Source: Lineus longissimus (taxonomy: Eukaryota; Nemertea; Pilidiophora; Heteronemertea; Lineidae). Taken from it: a DNA stretch of 64,000 nucleotides. Under the pieces are notes generated by a model, which did no database searches, was not told the origin of the DNA, and saw only the letters and a program-made list of their open reading frames with translations. This document shows, in pieces, positions 8,301 to 14,697 of the stretch (position 1 is the stretch's first letter; every line of letters begins with the position of its first letter). The stretch is taken from assembly GCF_910592395.1 (NCBI RefSeq), contig NC_088308.1, forward strand, positions 14,215,001 to 14,279,000. The letters run 5' to 3'. The position numbers and the translations under genes are program-made.

Positions 8301-9064
8301 TGGCCAATCCCAGGTTTTCATCGATATGCGTATTTGACGAACATAATGCTGCTATTAGCATGAGGAAAACATCAATGAAATTCAACAAACCAATCTACAT
8401 AGGAGCTTCAGTACTTGAATTGTCTAAATTATTAATGTATGAATTCTATTATGAAGTTCTTCAACCGTACTTTGGTGAGAAAAATATTGAACTACTGTAT
8501 CTAGATACAGATTCCTTTGTACTTAACATTAATACTGATGACTTAACTAAAGACTTAAAGGAGTTGAAACACTATTTTGACTTCAGTAATTATCCAAAAG
8601 ATCATCCACTCTATGACACCAGTAAGAAGAAGGTACCAGGCTACTTTAAGGATGAGCTAGGAGGAGTAGAGATGACTGAATTCATTGCCCTGAGAAGTAA
8701 GATGTACGCTTACAGGACCAAGACTATGTCTGGAGAGCAAGGCTCGACTGGGACTACGTCCCGAGAACAAAGTTCGACAAAAGATTACGATTCTAAGAAA
8801 TTGAAGGGTATTGCCAAGAATGTAGTAAGGAGAAATATCTCATTTGATGACTATGTTGATTGTCTTGAAAAGAGTAGGTCATTTTACCACAAGATGAGAC
8901 ACTTAAGATCAGATAAACACCAAATCTATTTGGAAGAAGTTAACAAAAAAAGCCTCAGTCCTTTTGATGACAAGAGGTTCATACTTGAAGATGGAATAAG
9001 CACCTTACCATTTGGAATGTATTATGAAGGCTACATAGATTACAGCGATTCAAACTTCGCTTGA
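5303..9064 (+). CDS. Protein-primed DNA polymerase B (Polinton pPolB)
   Basis: 1253 residues from the ATG at 5303; upstream codons back to 5270 have only a TTG, and TAAATAGA precedes the ATG. Order: N-terminal C2H2-like finger (about residues 10-35); a second Cys/His finger (CRRC...HKKKC, about 365-385); 3'-5' exonuclease motifs YADFEA (about 412), NLSNYDSHLF (about 567) and YLKTDVILLADLF (about 710); the zinc-type DHDHYCGRYRGAAHNSC segment (about 536); polymerase motif A DANNLYGWSM (about 802), motif B NNSFYGKT (about 969) and motif C LDTDSF (about 1066). All catalytic residues appear present. It should replicate the element from a terminal protein. Double-hairpin repeats sit in frame at 6011-6040, 6073-6102 and 8721-8779, each in linker regions. 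A clear family member. Confidence 0.97.
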   Translation: MTDKNQKILCTTCDKYISYNNMAIHRRTKGHLSKLNPDYVPIAQPRAQSLIPKTMDKKLAFEENELDGIKKVSGIEIVKQFGKPVVTISLKIDREAKQVYEYRDKLEEVLFQLNDYHHKISISVFAQFDRQGESVTHPIQSPMESIISRNQAIYAITNQLNYIKTQIEERYFQGSGLTLNKIESCNMTICSYKRCKGGHYTKLPFKTKAVINVESNDNKCFLWSLLAAKYLKENPETDFVLRAELESTFNITTDMLQMTSSREQSSKTTDIKIKSFPVCIQKDIPKIESDNNLKINVFKLENEWAKSTCEAKLEPLYLSKNYDDDDVIDLLYFKDHFMYIRDINLFFRTLAHRVYLCRRCMNYFYRKSTLDKHKKKCGEHDYCKITLPTPNSKWSQIKFEKHSFKNRVPFVIYADFEAISEPCSSAEGNIPVVSVEPPMMKEPSSKKLFKQNASAVGVYVHSDYTHLYSSQYVSHRGADVVDVFCNWLIRMEEQFSNLLNCNFPLTMTDEDWHKYQLETHCYYCNQPLGYDKVKDHDHYCGRYRGAAHNSCNLNEKKAMFVPVFFHNLSNYDSHLFIKELMNKLPKYKKLKILAKTSEEYISFQFGCFRFLDSYRFLQSSLDNITKSMLDDDFKITRQLFPNTTDFKLLRKKGSVPYSFYTSHESYNVTYLEKSMFFDELKNEMAPDSAYDEAKVIWDHFKIRNHGEFIDLYLKTDVILLADLFEKFRDVNLNYFQIDPCHCYSAPGLTWQAGLKYTGINLELLTDTNILLTFEKAIRGGISGVMGTRHVKADEHHKLLYIDANNLYGWSMMEPQPYGSFEMIDIDPLNMNVISKEQIMAIPSDSEVGYFLEVDLEYPGNIKFKSRNFPFCPESLFIEDDELSPYQRELLGDDKRSNVEKLILTQKDKTNYIVHYRMLQFYLKHRMVLKRVHSVISFKQSKWLAPYIDFNTKRRMDSKTDFEKDYFKLMNNSFYGKTCENIRNRVEIEFVSDGERARNVMANPRFSSICVFDEHNAAISMRKTSMKFNKPIYIGASVLELSKLLMYEFYYEVLQPYFGEKNIELLYLDTDSFVLNINTDDLTKDLKELKHYFDFSNYPKDHPLYDTSKKKVPGYFKDELGGVEMTEFIALRSKMYAYRTKTMSGEQGSTGTTSREQSSTKDYDSKKLKGIAKNVVRRNISFDDYVDCLEKSRSFYHKMRHLRSDKHQIYLEEVNKKSLSPFDDKRFILEDGISTLPFGMYYEGYIDYSDSNFA
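6011..6102. repeat. Two double-hairpin repeats inside pPolB
   Basis: 6011-6040: GGAC-TTT-GTCC, TGA, GAGC-AGA-GCTC. 6073-6102: TGAC-TTC-GTCA, CGA, GAAC-AGA-GTTC. The second copy has both stems changed in paired fashion. They encode different peptides (DFVLRAELE and TSSREQSS) in different frames of the repeat, within the pPolB N-terminal region. Confidence 0.88.
6559..6589. repeat. Divergent double-hairpin variant in pPolB
   Basis: GAAC-CTT-GTTC, TTC, TGCC-GAA-GGCA. It has the same spacing and architecture as the family, but the second stem is changed at several positions with pairing retained. A further single hairpin GAAC-CGA-GTTC lies at 6626-6636. It may be an old diverged copy. Confidence 0.45.
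8721..8779. repeat. Two tandem double-hairpin repeats inside pPolB
   Basis: 8721-8749: AGAC-TAT-GTCT, GGA, GAGC-AAG-GCTC. 8751-8779: GGAC-TAC-GTCC, CGA, GAAC-AAA-GTTC. They form an insert between the conserved YAYRTK and KKLKGIAKNVV stretches downstream of polymerase motif C, that is, in a loop. Confidence 0.88.
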
Positions 9065-9065
9065 G

Positions 9066-9153
9066 TCGAGCTTTGCTCTCTGGACTTTGTCCTAGTACGA
9101 CTACGTCCAGAGAACAAAGTTCGATTAGGACTACGTCCAGAGAACAAAGTTCT
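9066..9153. repeat. Array of three double-hairpin repeats just after the pPolB stop
   Basis: Forward copy 9066-9094 (GAGC-TTT-GCTC, GGAC-TTT-GTCC), then two reverse copies (CGAC-TAC-GTCC with GAAC-AAA-GTTC; GGAC-TAC-GTCC with GAAC-AAA-GTTC). It begins one base after the stop codon in a convergent intergenic region. Confidence 0.88.
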
Positions 9154-9260
9154 ATTAAACTAATGAATAGGGTGGTGCTGATGGTAGTGTTACTTGGTGA
9201 AATTCATCCCTAACACCGAAGTCATGATAATAGTGATAGTCATACACCACATTAGGATTA
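9154..9260. other. AT-rich intergenic spacer between repeat arrays
   Basis: No reading frame. It contains a short segment (about 9208-9230) with CCCTAACA and GAAGTCA resembling the repeat variant at 12561-12580, perhaps a worn copy. Confidence 0.3.
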
Positions 9261-9333
9261 GGACTTAGTCCGGGTCCGACTTCGTCTTGAGAGCATAGCT
9301 CGAGTCGAACTTTGTTCTCTGGACGTAGTCCGG
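9261..9333. repeat. Second double-hairpin array in the convergent intergenic region
   Basis: Half copy GGAC-TTA-GTCC (9261-9271), a reverse copy (CGAC-TTC-GTCT, GAGC-ATA-GCTC, 9276-9304) and a forward copy (GAAC-TTT-GTTC, GGAC-GTA-GTCC, 9305-9333), abutting head to head. It lies just before the 3' end of the 84-residue gene. Confidence 0.85.
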
Positions 9334-9345
9334 GTCCTGTTTGAT

Positions 9346-9600
9346 TTACTGAACTTTTAGTTTTTCTAGCATCTCTGTCTGTGCTAGTTTTTTTCCTTCT
9401 TCTAAAAAAGTCTTCTTTAAAGACTCTACATCAACAGCTGAACTTGCCTCCCTTTGTTTTTTCCTAATGGCATTTTTCATCGAAATGTATTTCTCCTTCT
9501 CCTTGAGAATCAAAGTAAACTCATCTGTAGATATGTGAGAATCGGTTAAGGCTTTACTAACCAAATCATTGATTGTGTTCAGTTTTGAAATTGCCAACAT
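9346..9600 (-). CDS. Small coiled-coil Polinton protein
   Basis: 84 residues from an ATG at 9600, nine bases after the stop of the 131-residue gene upstream on this strand. It is highly charged and predicted mostly helical (EFTLILKEKEKYISMKNAIRKKQ), compatible with a coiled coil. A similar small protein next to a double-hydrophobic protein recurs in animal Polintons; its role is unknown. Unlike its neighbours it has no TAAAT before the start, which fits co-transcription with the gene upstream. Confidence 0.6.
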   Translation of the reverse strand: MLAISKLNTINDLVSKALTDSHISTDEFTLILKEKEKYISMKNAIRKKQREASSAVDVESLKKTFLEEGKKLAQTEMLEKLKVQ

Positions 9601-9609
9601 TCTGATATT

Positions 9610-10005
9610 CTAATGCTTTTCAATTTTCCTTAGAATATTCTTTTTCTCCCAGCCTAAGGCTGATGAAATAATGGCACTACCTATTGTTACGCCACCCAAA
9701 GCTAAGCCTATCGGTGCCGTGATGACACCAGCTAGAGCGGAAACACCAACAGATCCGGCTGCTACGCTAGTTAAATTAAGGAAGTGGCTAATGCCAGTAA
9801 TTACGCTAAATGCTTTTTTGTACTTTGAAAATATCTTTCTTCTAAATTCAATCTCGCTTTCTAAGAAACTCTTAACCTCACATATTTGTTGTAGTCTGAA
9901 AGCCTGAGGGTTACTTTCTGTATGCTTTTCAGACCTTTCATAGTTCAAATGACTTTCAGAGTTTAAATTACTTAAATCTGGATAAACCTTATTGTCTCCA
10001 TCCAT
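9610..10005 (-). CDS. Polinton protein with hydrophobic hairpin
   Basis: 131 residues from an ATG in TTAAATGG context. A polar N-terminal half (NERS-type, then EIEFRRKIFSKYKK) is followed by a long Gly/Ala/Val-rich hydrophobic region (about residues 75-118, SVAAGSVGVSALAGVITAPIG) that could form a membrane hairpin, then a basic end. This layout is recurrent in cnidarian- and hemichordate-type Polintons, recalled as a pattern and not searched. It precedes the small coiled-coil gene on the same strand, probably as a pair. Confidence 0.65.
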   Translation of the reverse strand: MDGDNKVYPDLSNLNSESHLNYERSEKHTESNPQAFRLQQICEVKSFLESEIEFRRKIFSKYKKAFSVITGISHFLNLTSVAAGSVGVSALAGVITAPIGLALGGVTIGSAIISSALGWEKKNILRKIEKH

Positions 10006-10009
10006 TTAA

Positions 10010-10279
10010 TTAGTGGGAATAACTAGAATCAGTTGTTCTGTCATTTCTAGTGTTTAGTGTTGATCCTACAGACACTACAGGTTTTTGAAGTACATTAAAT
10101 TTTAAAGGTTTTTCTGACGCAACAGGTTTTTCTGACCCAGCAGGCACAGCAGGTTTTAAAGGTTTTTCGGGACCAGGCTCCAACTTTGACTCTACTTCTG
10201 CCTCTAATTCTCTATGAAATCGTTCTAATCTTTCTTTCCAATTACGTGGTCGTTTTGTGTAACCCCAAGTTCTATTCAT
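10010..10279 (-). CDS. Small basic Pro/Lys-rich protein of unknown function
   Basis: 89 residues from an ATG in TTAATTAAATG context, ending four bases before the next gene's start. It has a basic N-terminus (WGYTKRPRNWKERLERF), then imperfect repeats of the form EKPLKP/SEKPV (about residues 35-65). It could be a minor nucleic-acid binding or virion component, but nothing in the sequence proves it. The start context shared with neighbouring genes is the main reason to accept it as real. Confidence 0.5.
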   Translation of the reverse strand: MNRTWGYTKRPRNWKERLERFHRELEAEVESKLEPGPEKPLKPAVPAGSEKPVASEKPLKFNVLQKPVVSVGSTLNTRNDRTTDSSYSH

Positions 10280-10298
10280 TTAATTAAGTAAAATAAAA

Positions 10299-11474
10299 TC
10301 AATTCACTGCAAAGAGTAAATTTCTTTCAAGTCTATTATTCAACTTAATCATCTCGTTTATGATTTCTGTCTGACTACATATGTTAATGTTCTGGTTCAT
10401 TCTCATGTTATTATTTAAATTCGATAATCTATCAAGCAGAATCATATTTTCATCACGAAGATAATCCCCGAAATGCTGTGATATCACTATTTTCCAATTT
10501 GGTATTACATCCTGGTCTCGAAAGACAAACCAGTTTTCACTTCTCATTTTTACCATGAAATCCATTGACCTATCCAATTGATCCTTAAATAGTGTGTAGT
10601 CTACTTTAGCACTCTTCTGTCTGTTTTGTGTTTTAGACATTGGTCTAATGTTAAACCAAGCAAAGCACAGTTCAGGTTTATCTTTGAATTCATTGATTGG
10701 TAAGACATGGTCCAACTCTTCTTCTACTATTCGAACTCTGTTCTCGGGACTTTGTCCTATTGGAGATAGACTCCTCTGGTACTCTAACCACTGTGAGAAG
10801 AAACTGTCTGTACATCCTAGATTAAATGAGGAATTACCGGTCGGACTTCGTCCTGAGAGCAGAGCTCGAGTACACTCTCCCTTAGAAATGCGGTTTAGAC
10901 CAACTCTAATTTTGTGTCTGTCTCTATTACCATTTTGGTCAAGGTAATCATTTTTGTAATATGAATTAAAACATGATCTGCAGTTACCTCTATTTCCGTC
11001 TTTACCAAATTCACCATCACTTAGTAATTTATTTTCATAACATTTATTACATACCTTGATTTTACTTGAACCACATTCTTTACAGTAATCAAGTAGTTTA
11101 TTACGCCTGTTCTTTTCAAAATTAATTTCAGGTTTCTTTTCACAGCACTTAACACAATAAATTGTAGGTTGATTTTCCATGTTTTGATTCATCATATTAT
11201 TCTGATTTTCCATATTTTGATTTATCATATTATTCTGATTTATCATATTTTGATTTTCCATGTTTTGATTTAAGATAAACTGATTTATCATATTTTGATT
11301 TAACATAATCTGATTTATCAGATTTTGATTTAACATATTATTTTGATGCAAATAATACAAAAACTTCTGAATATTCTGATTCATCATATTATCATGATTC
11401 ATCATATTATTCTGATTCATCATACCATTTTGATTCATCATACCATTTTGATTATCAAATATTGCTCCATCCAT
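10299..11474 (-). CDS. HNH endonuclease with zinc modules and a Met/Asn/Gln-rich N-terminus
   Basis: 391 residues. Residues 1-102 are low-complexity repeats of MNQN/MENQN type. Residues 107-168 hold two paired-cysteine modules (C107-x2-C110...C131-x2-C134; C142-x2-C145...C165-x2-C168) like those preceding HNH domains in phage and large-virus nucleases. Then come a GCTDSFFSQWLEYQ element (about 220-233), the LDHVLPINEF core (DH at 255-256) and FNIRP...TQNRQK (Asn near 275 and 284), the usual order of an HNH active site. It probably nicks or cuts DNA, perhaps for mobility or packaging. Double-hairpin repeats lie in frame at 10841-10870 and 10731-10759, the latter between the helix and the DH motif. 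Start ATG at 11474, TAAATAAAG upstream. Confidence 0.8.
   Translation of the reverse strand: MDGAIFDNQNGMMNQNGMMNQNNMMNHDNMMNQNIQKFLYYLHQNNMLNQNLINQIMLNQNMINQFILNQNMENQNMINQNNMINQNMENQNNMMNQNMENQPTIYCVKCCEKKPEINFEKNRRNKLLDYCKECGSSKIKVCNKCYENKLLSDGEFGKDGNRGNCRSCFNSYYKNDYLDQNGNRDRHKIRVGLNRISKGECTRALLSGRSPTGNSSFNLGCTDSFFSQWLEYQRSLSPIGQSPENRVRIVEEELDHVLPINEFKDKPELCFAWFNIRPMSKTQNRQKSAKVDYTLFKDQLDRSMDFMVKMRSENWFVFRDQDVIPNWKIVISQHFGDYLRDENMILLDRLSNLNNNMRMNQNINICSQTEIINEMIKLNNRLERNLLFAVN
10731..10759. repeat. Double-hairpin repeat inside the HNH domain
   Basis: GAAC-TCT-GTTC, TCG, GGAC-TTT-GTCC, in frame on the minus-strand gene, between the helix (SQWLEYQ) and the LDHVLP active-site motif. Confidence 0.85.
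10841..10870. repeat. Double-hairpin repeat upstream of the HNH core
   Basis: GGAC-TTC-GTCC, TGA, GAGC-AGA-GCTC, perfect stems. In frame between the zinc modules and the GCTDSFF element of the HNH protein. Confidence 0.87.
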
Positions 11475-11561
11475 TTCTTTCTTTATTTAGTAGGACATTT
11501 TTTTTTAAATTACGTTTTTCGAACTTGTTCTTGTGACTTAAGTCACTTTAGAGACTTTATT

Positions 11562-12713
11562 TCATTTCAATGATTTGATATCAGAAACTGGTAACCATTC
11601 ATTGAACTTATCACTGTAACCCTTCCACTTCACTAATCCGTATTTCTTGCCTTTACTGGTCTTGTACCTTAGGATTTTCTCGATCTTGTACTCTAGCTGG
11701 TCAGGATTAGGAACATAGCTCAATTCCTCTTCATAGAAATATCCTTGAATTTCTTCTTTGTGGTAATCCTCAAGCTGGTAGACGATAGGGTGAGTAAATA
11801 TGATCTGTTTGATTTGGAACACCTCCTCAGTGTAGTTGGGCATGTAACCTTTACCGAAAATGGACTTGTACTTTGAAATTCTTACACTGTCACCTACTTT
11901 GTACTTTGGATCACCAAATGTCTCTTTGAGGTGAAGACCGTAAAGATTGTACCACACTGTTCCTTCGTTTTCCATCTTTCTGGCGTCTACAGGTTTCATA
12001 CCTATTGATGAGTGAAATGTGTTATTGTAGCCGCTGACCAGGTCATCCAGAACATCAATCCACTTGTCAGTCTCCTTAGCGGTGAAATAACGCCACATTT
12101 TTTCTTTAAGGGTTCTATTGAATCTCTCTACTACTGCTGCCTTCTTATCAGATTTTGTGGAGAACCATTCTATGTCATTTTCTGTTAAGAGTTCCTTGAA
12201 GTGTTTGTTGTAAAATTCTTTACCGTCATCAAACTGGATTTTCGTTGGTTTTGCTTCCTCAAATATCACTTTAAATGCATCTCTGATTTCTTCTCCCCTC
12301 TTACTCTTAACTGCTAGAGCCCAAGAAAAACGACTAAATAGATCTATGACTGTTAAAATGAATCTGTTGCCTTTATTTTGTTTCTCGAATTTCTGCATGT
12401 CAACCAGATCTGCTTGCCATTGTTGATCGATGTACGATACCATTGTCTTCCTGAAGGTGAATTTCTTAATGGCCGGTTTGTGTAGTTGGTGAGTTGGTAG
12501 TGTTTCTAGAAATTCTTTCACTTCTTTTTGTTTAATAAGTTTTCCTGAGCGGGACTTTGTCCCTAACAACGAAGTTGTGCTCTGCTCTCGTGACGAAGTC
12601 ATATCTTCCTTGACCTGTTTCCAGATTTTACTCAAAGAACTGTAAGCCACGGGACTCTCGGGGTTGTAGTACAAATCCCTTAGATACTGCTGTGTGTCAT
12701 CCTTTACATTCAT
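11562..12713 (-). CDS. Polinton integrase (RVE family) with C-terminal chromodomain
   Basis: 383 residues. The catalytic core has D102 (WQADLVDM), D162 (IQFDDGKEF) and E196 (VVERFNRTLKEKM), a D,D,E arrangement with close to 35-residue spacing. The C-terminus (about residues 333-383) is a chromodomain (YKIEKILRYK...LVKWKGYSDKFNEWLPVSDI), expected to read methylated histones and guide insertion. The N-terminal linker (about residues 37-54) is made by two adjacent double-hairpin repeats (12551-12602). The ATG at 12713 is only four bases from the ATG of the divergent ATPase gene; both lie in the palindrome CATTTAAATG. The gene looks intact. Confidence 0.95.
   Translation of the reverse strand: MNVKDDTQQYLRDLYYNPESPVAYSSLSKIWKQVKEDMTSSREQSTTSLLGTKSRSGKLIKQKEVKEFLETLPTHQLHKPAIKKFTFRKTMVSYIDQQWQADLVDMQKFEKQNKGNRFILTVIDLFSRFSWALAVKSKRGEEIRDAFKVIFEEAKPTKIQFDDGKEFYNKHFKELLTENDIEWFSTKSDKKAAVVERFNRTLKEKMWRYFTAKETDKWIDVLDDLVSGYNNTFHSSIGMKPVDARKMENEGTVWYNLYGLHLKETFGDPKYKVGDSVRISKYKSIFGKGYMPNYTEEVFQIKQIIFTHPIVYQLEDYHKEEIQGYFYEEELSYVPNPDQLEYKIEKILRYKTSKGKKYGLVKWKGYSDKFNEWLPVSDIKSLK
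12551..12602. repeat. Compound double-hairpin repeats in the integrase N-terminal linker
   Basis: GGAC-TTT-GTCC followed by CAAC-GAA-GTTG, then GTGC-TCT-GCTC with TGAC-GAA-GTCA. It carries two stem variants not seen elsewhere (CAAC/GTTG) or rare (TGAC/GTCA), still paired. In frame in the integrase gene. Confidence 0.75.
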
Positions 12714-12723
12714 TTAAATGAGT
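12707..12723. promoter_or_regulatory. Shared divergent start region, palindrome CATTTAAATG
   Basis: The palindrome at 12711-12720 contains both start codons (integrase on minus, ATPase on plus) with four bases between them. Each start reads TTTAAATG in its own direction. Any leader would be nearly absent or lie inside the other gene. This matches a TAAATG context at other starts in the element (2786, 3686, and minus-strand starts at 10005, 10279, 13850, 14640 and 14934). Confidence 0.5.
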
Positions 12724-13338
12724 GAAGTATTTATTTACGAGCCACACAATATGTTAATTTCTGGTGTTACCAATTGTGGTAAGACATATTTTGCCCTTGA
12801 CCTCTTAGAAAAGGAGTATCGGCACAAGTTCCAGAACATAGTCATTTTCTGTCCAACATATTTCAACAATAAGACATATGAAAGGAAATGGATTTACCAA
12901 GACAAGAACGTCTACATAGTTAATCCCGAAGCTGTGGCCAGTAATTTGGACCTTGTGCTTCAGTTTGCTACTCTGACCTTTGCTGGTTCTAACACATTAT
13001 TCCTCATTGATGAGTGTGCTAATCTGAGAGACACAAAAAAGAAGGTGTCCGAGTTATGTAATCTTGCCTTTTCCGGCAGGCACTACAATCTCACTGTTTG
13101 GTTACTAGTTCAGAAGTACAATTCAGTTGTCAAGGACTACAGAGAGAACATAAGAATTTTAGTATTATTTTTTAATAAGGATGAATCAGCCATGAAAGAT
13201 GCCTTAGAAGAAAACAGTGTTATTCCTAAGGAGAAAAGACAGTACTACATAGAAGAACTTAAGATGAAAAAAGGATCAAAACTGATCATTAGACTACAAC
13301 ATCCATTTGGATTTACTCTTTCACATCAAAAATCTTAG
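12718..13338 (+). CDS. A32-like genome packaging ATPase (FtsK/HerA type)
   Basis: 206 residues. Walker A is GVTNCGKT (about residues 15-22) after an N-terminal beta strand; Walker B is LFLIDECA (about residues 99-106). Further on, NLAFSGRHYNLTVWLLVQ is the usual sensor-like stretch of the family. By analogy with poxvirus A32 and other Polinton ATPases it should drive DNA into capsids. It is the only plus-strand gene among the minus-strand virion block and is divergent from integrase with four bases between the start codons. A single-hairpin 19-bp repeat is tandemly triplicated right after the stop. Confidence 0.95.
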   Translation: MSEVFIYEPHNMLISGVTNCGKTYFALDLLEKEYRHKFQNIVIFCPTYFNNKTYERKWIYQDKNVYIVNPEAVASNLDLVLQFATLTFAGSNTLFLIDECANLRDTKKKVSELCNLAFSGRHYNLTVWLLVQKYNSVVKDYRENIRILVLFFNKDESAMKDALEENSVIPKEKRQYYIEELKMKKGSKLIIRLQHPFGFTLSHQKS

Positions 13339-13349
13339 TCCCGCTTCTC

Positions 13350-13409
13350 ATCATCAGGACTGTGTCCGATCATCAGGACTGTGTCCGATCATCAGGACTG
13401 TGTCCGATC
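13350..13409. repeat. Single-hairpin 19-bp unit in triplicate
   Basis: Three near-exact tandem copies of a 19-bp unit with hairpin GGAC-TGT-GTCC, starting 12 bases after the ATPase stop and overlapping the stop of the convergent membrane-protein gene. A half-repeat amplified alone, suggesting each hairpin can act as a unit. Possible convergent terminator. Confidence 0.75.
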
Positions 13410-13850
13410 AGTGGTCTTAGTCTTTCTAACCCTAGTAAAATAATAAATTATTAACCCTAAACCACTAAGTCCTAGGATAATCCATAGGTACTCGTATTTC
13501 TTCATTTCATCACTAGGTTGGTAGTAATCACTTAATTGTGGTCGCTGAGGTAGTACAATAGTTCTTTCTGGATGTAAATGATTGTAAACAGTAAGTGCTG
13601 AATCAGTATTGTTAAAATCAATAGAAGCGTCTCTTTCTCTCTTTAATTCAAGATTAACGAAGTCAATGGTACTTTTCCTATGCTCCTCCCATTCGGTTGA
13701 AGCTTTTTGTAATTGCTCCTGAGCCAAATCATGTCTTTTCACTTCAGTCTCATAGCCATTCTTGTCTAGTTTTTTAAAAAGGTAACCGGATCCAGTGAAT
13801 GCTAATCCATTGATTATTGCAGATCCAAATAACATGCCAATGCCAGCCAT
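13392..13850 (-). CDS. Conserved Polinton virion-type membrane protein
   Basis: 152 residues from an ATG in TTAAATGG context. It has a hydrophobic N-terminus (MAGIGMLFGSAIINGLAF), a long charged helical centre (RHDLAQEQLQKASTEWEEHR), a RPQLSDYYQPSDEMKKYEYL motif and a C-terminal transmembrane helix (LWIILGLSGLGLIIYYF) with a basic end. The helical centre plus LSDFY-like motif is a recurrent Polinton signature (from memory, function unknown). It sits between ATPase and minor capsid genes. The stop codon overlaps the end of the triplicated hairpin array. Confidence 0.75.
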   Translation of the reverse strand: MAGIGMLFGSAIINGLAFTGSGYLFKKLDKNGYETEVKRHDLAQEQLQKASTEWEEHRKSTIDFVNLELKRERDASIDFNNTDSALTVYNHLHPERTIVLPQRPQLSDYYQPSDEMKKYEYLWIILGLSGLGLIIYYFTRVRKTKTTDRTQS

Positions 13851-13872
13851 TTAATTCCAATGAATTTTAATT

Positions 13873-14640
13873 TCAATGATGTGTCCCTGAGAGCATAGCT
13901 CGAGTTAATACCAATTGGTACTGTACATTATGACCATTAAGATCGATGATTTCACCTTTTTCATCAGTTAAGCGAATATTCAGCTTATTGAATCTTGGTT
14001 TACAGGGAATTGCTATTGGTTTCTCAAATGTGTATGCTATTAAATCCCCAAAATTAGCTTCCTTTATTGGTCTTGTGGTTAGCACATCAGATGCTTCACC
14101 ATTACTTAATACACTATTAGATTCGATTATGTCACAGTGAAAAACAAAATGGTTAATTGGTCTAAAATTGATGGGTTTCTCGCTTACAACATCATCCTTA
14201 CTTTTATTGTCTAAAGGGTAAGGCCATTCTGATTTCATGCCAAATAATTCATTACTTTTACCAATAAAATAGATCTGATAATGCGCCTCATTTTTTCTCT
14301 TTAGGAAGTGTAAGATGGCCTTACCTGTTGGTTCTTCAAGGTCAAATCTGACAGCACCTCTACTCATACTATTTTCTTTCAACTTATCCGCAAATACTTT
14401 TGAAAAGCTCTGTAGGTCATAGAGACCATCTGGTAGCGTAATCTCTGCCACATCAAACCCCTTAACTTTGATTCGGTTATTCTCCCTGGCTGCACTTATG
14501 TTGTAGAATGTACAAGGTATTACTGCAAAAGTTAAAGTGATGCTACATGCATCCTGAATTTCAGTCTTTAGATTGACTGTTAAATCACTTGAACTCTGAT
14601 CTGGATAGTCACTTGAATCTATGTTCATTACAGTAACCAT
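13873..14640 (-). CDS. Minor capsid (penton-like, single jelly-roll) protein
   Basis: 255 residues from an ATG in GTAAATGG context. Beta-rich, with the typical N-terminus (VMNIDSSDYPD...SDLTVNLKTEI) and C-terminus (FNKLNIRLTDEKGEIIDLNG...YQLVL) of Polinton minor capsid proteins, which form pentameric vertices. The last ten residues before the stop are encoded by a partial double-hairpin repeat (13880-13905) inserted at the 3' end, so the tail was altered by the repeat. It lies between the TM protein and the 78-residue gene on the way to the major capsid gene, forming the virion block. Confidence 0.88.
   Translation of the reverse strand: MVTVMNIDSSDYPDQSSSDLTVNLKTEIQDACSITLTFAVIPCTFYNISAARENNRIKVKGFDVAEITLPDGLYDLQSFSKVFADKLKENSMSRGAVRFDLEEPTGKAILHFLKRKNEAHYQIYFIGKSNELFGMKSEWPYPLDNKSKDDVVSEKPINFRPINHFVFHCDIIESNSVLSNGEASDVLTTRPIKEANFGDLIAYTFEKPIAIPCKPRFNKLNIRLTDEKGEIIDLNGHNVQYQLVLTRAMLSGTHH
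13880..13905. repeat. Partial double-hairpin repeat at the minor capsid 3' end
   Basis: The GAGC-ATA-GCTC hairpin is intact and only GTCC remains of the other. It encodes the last residues (LTRAMLSG type) before the stop. Confidence 0.7.
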
Positions 14641-14697
14641 TTACTTAAGCAAATTTTCGTTTTCAAATTTACCTTTTATCAAATAAGTAAATTATTC

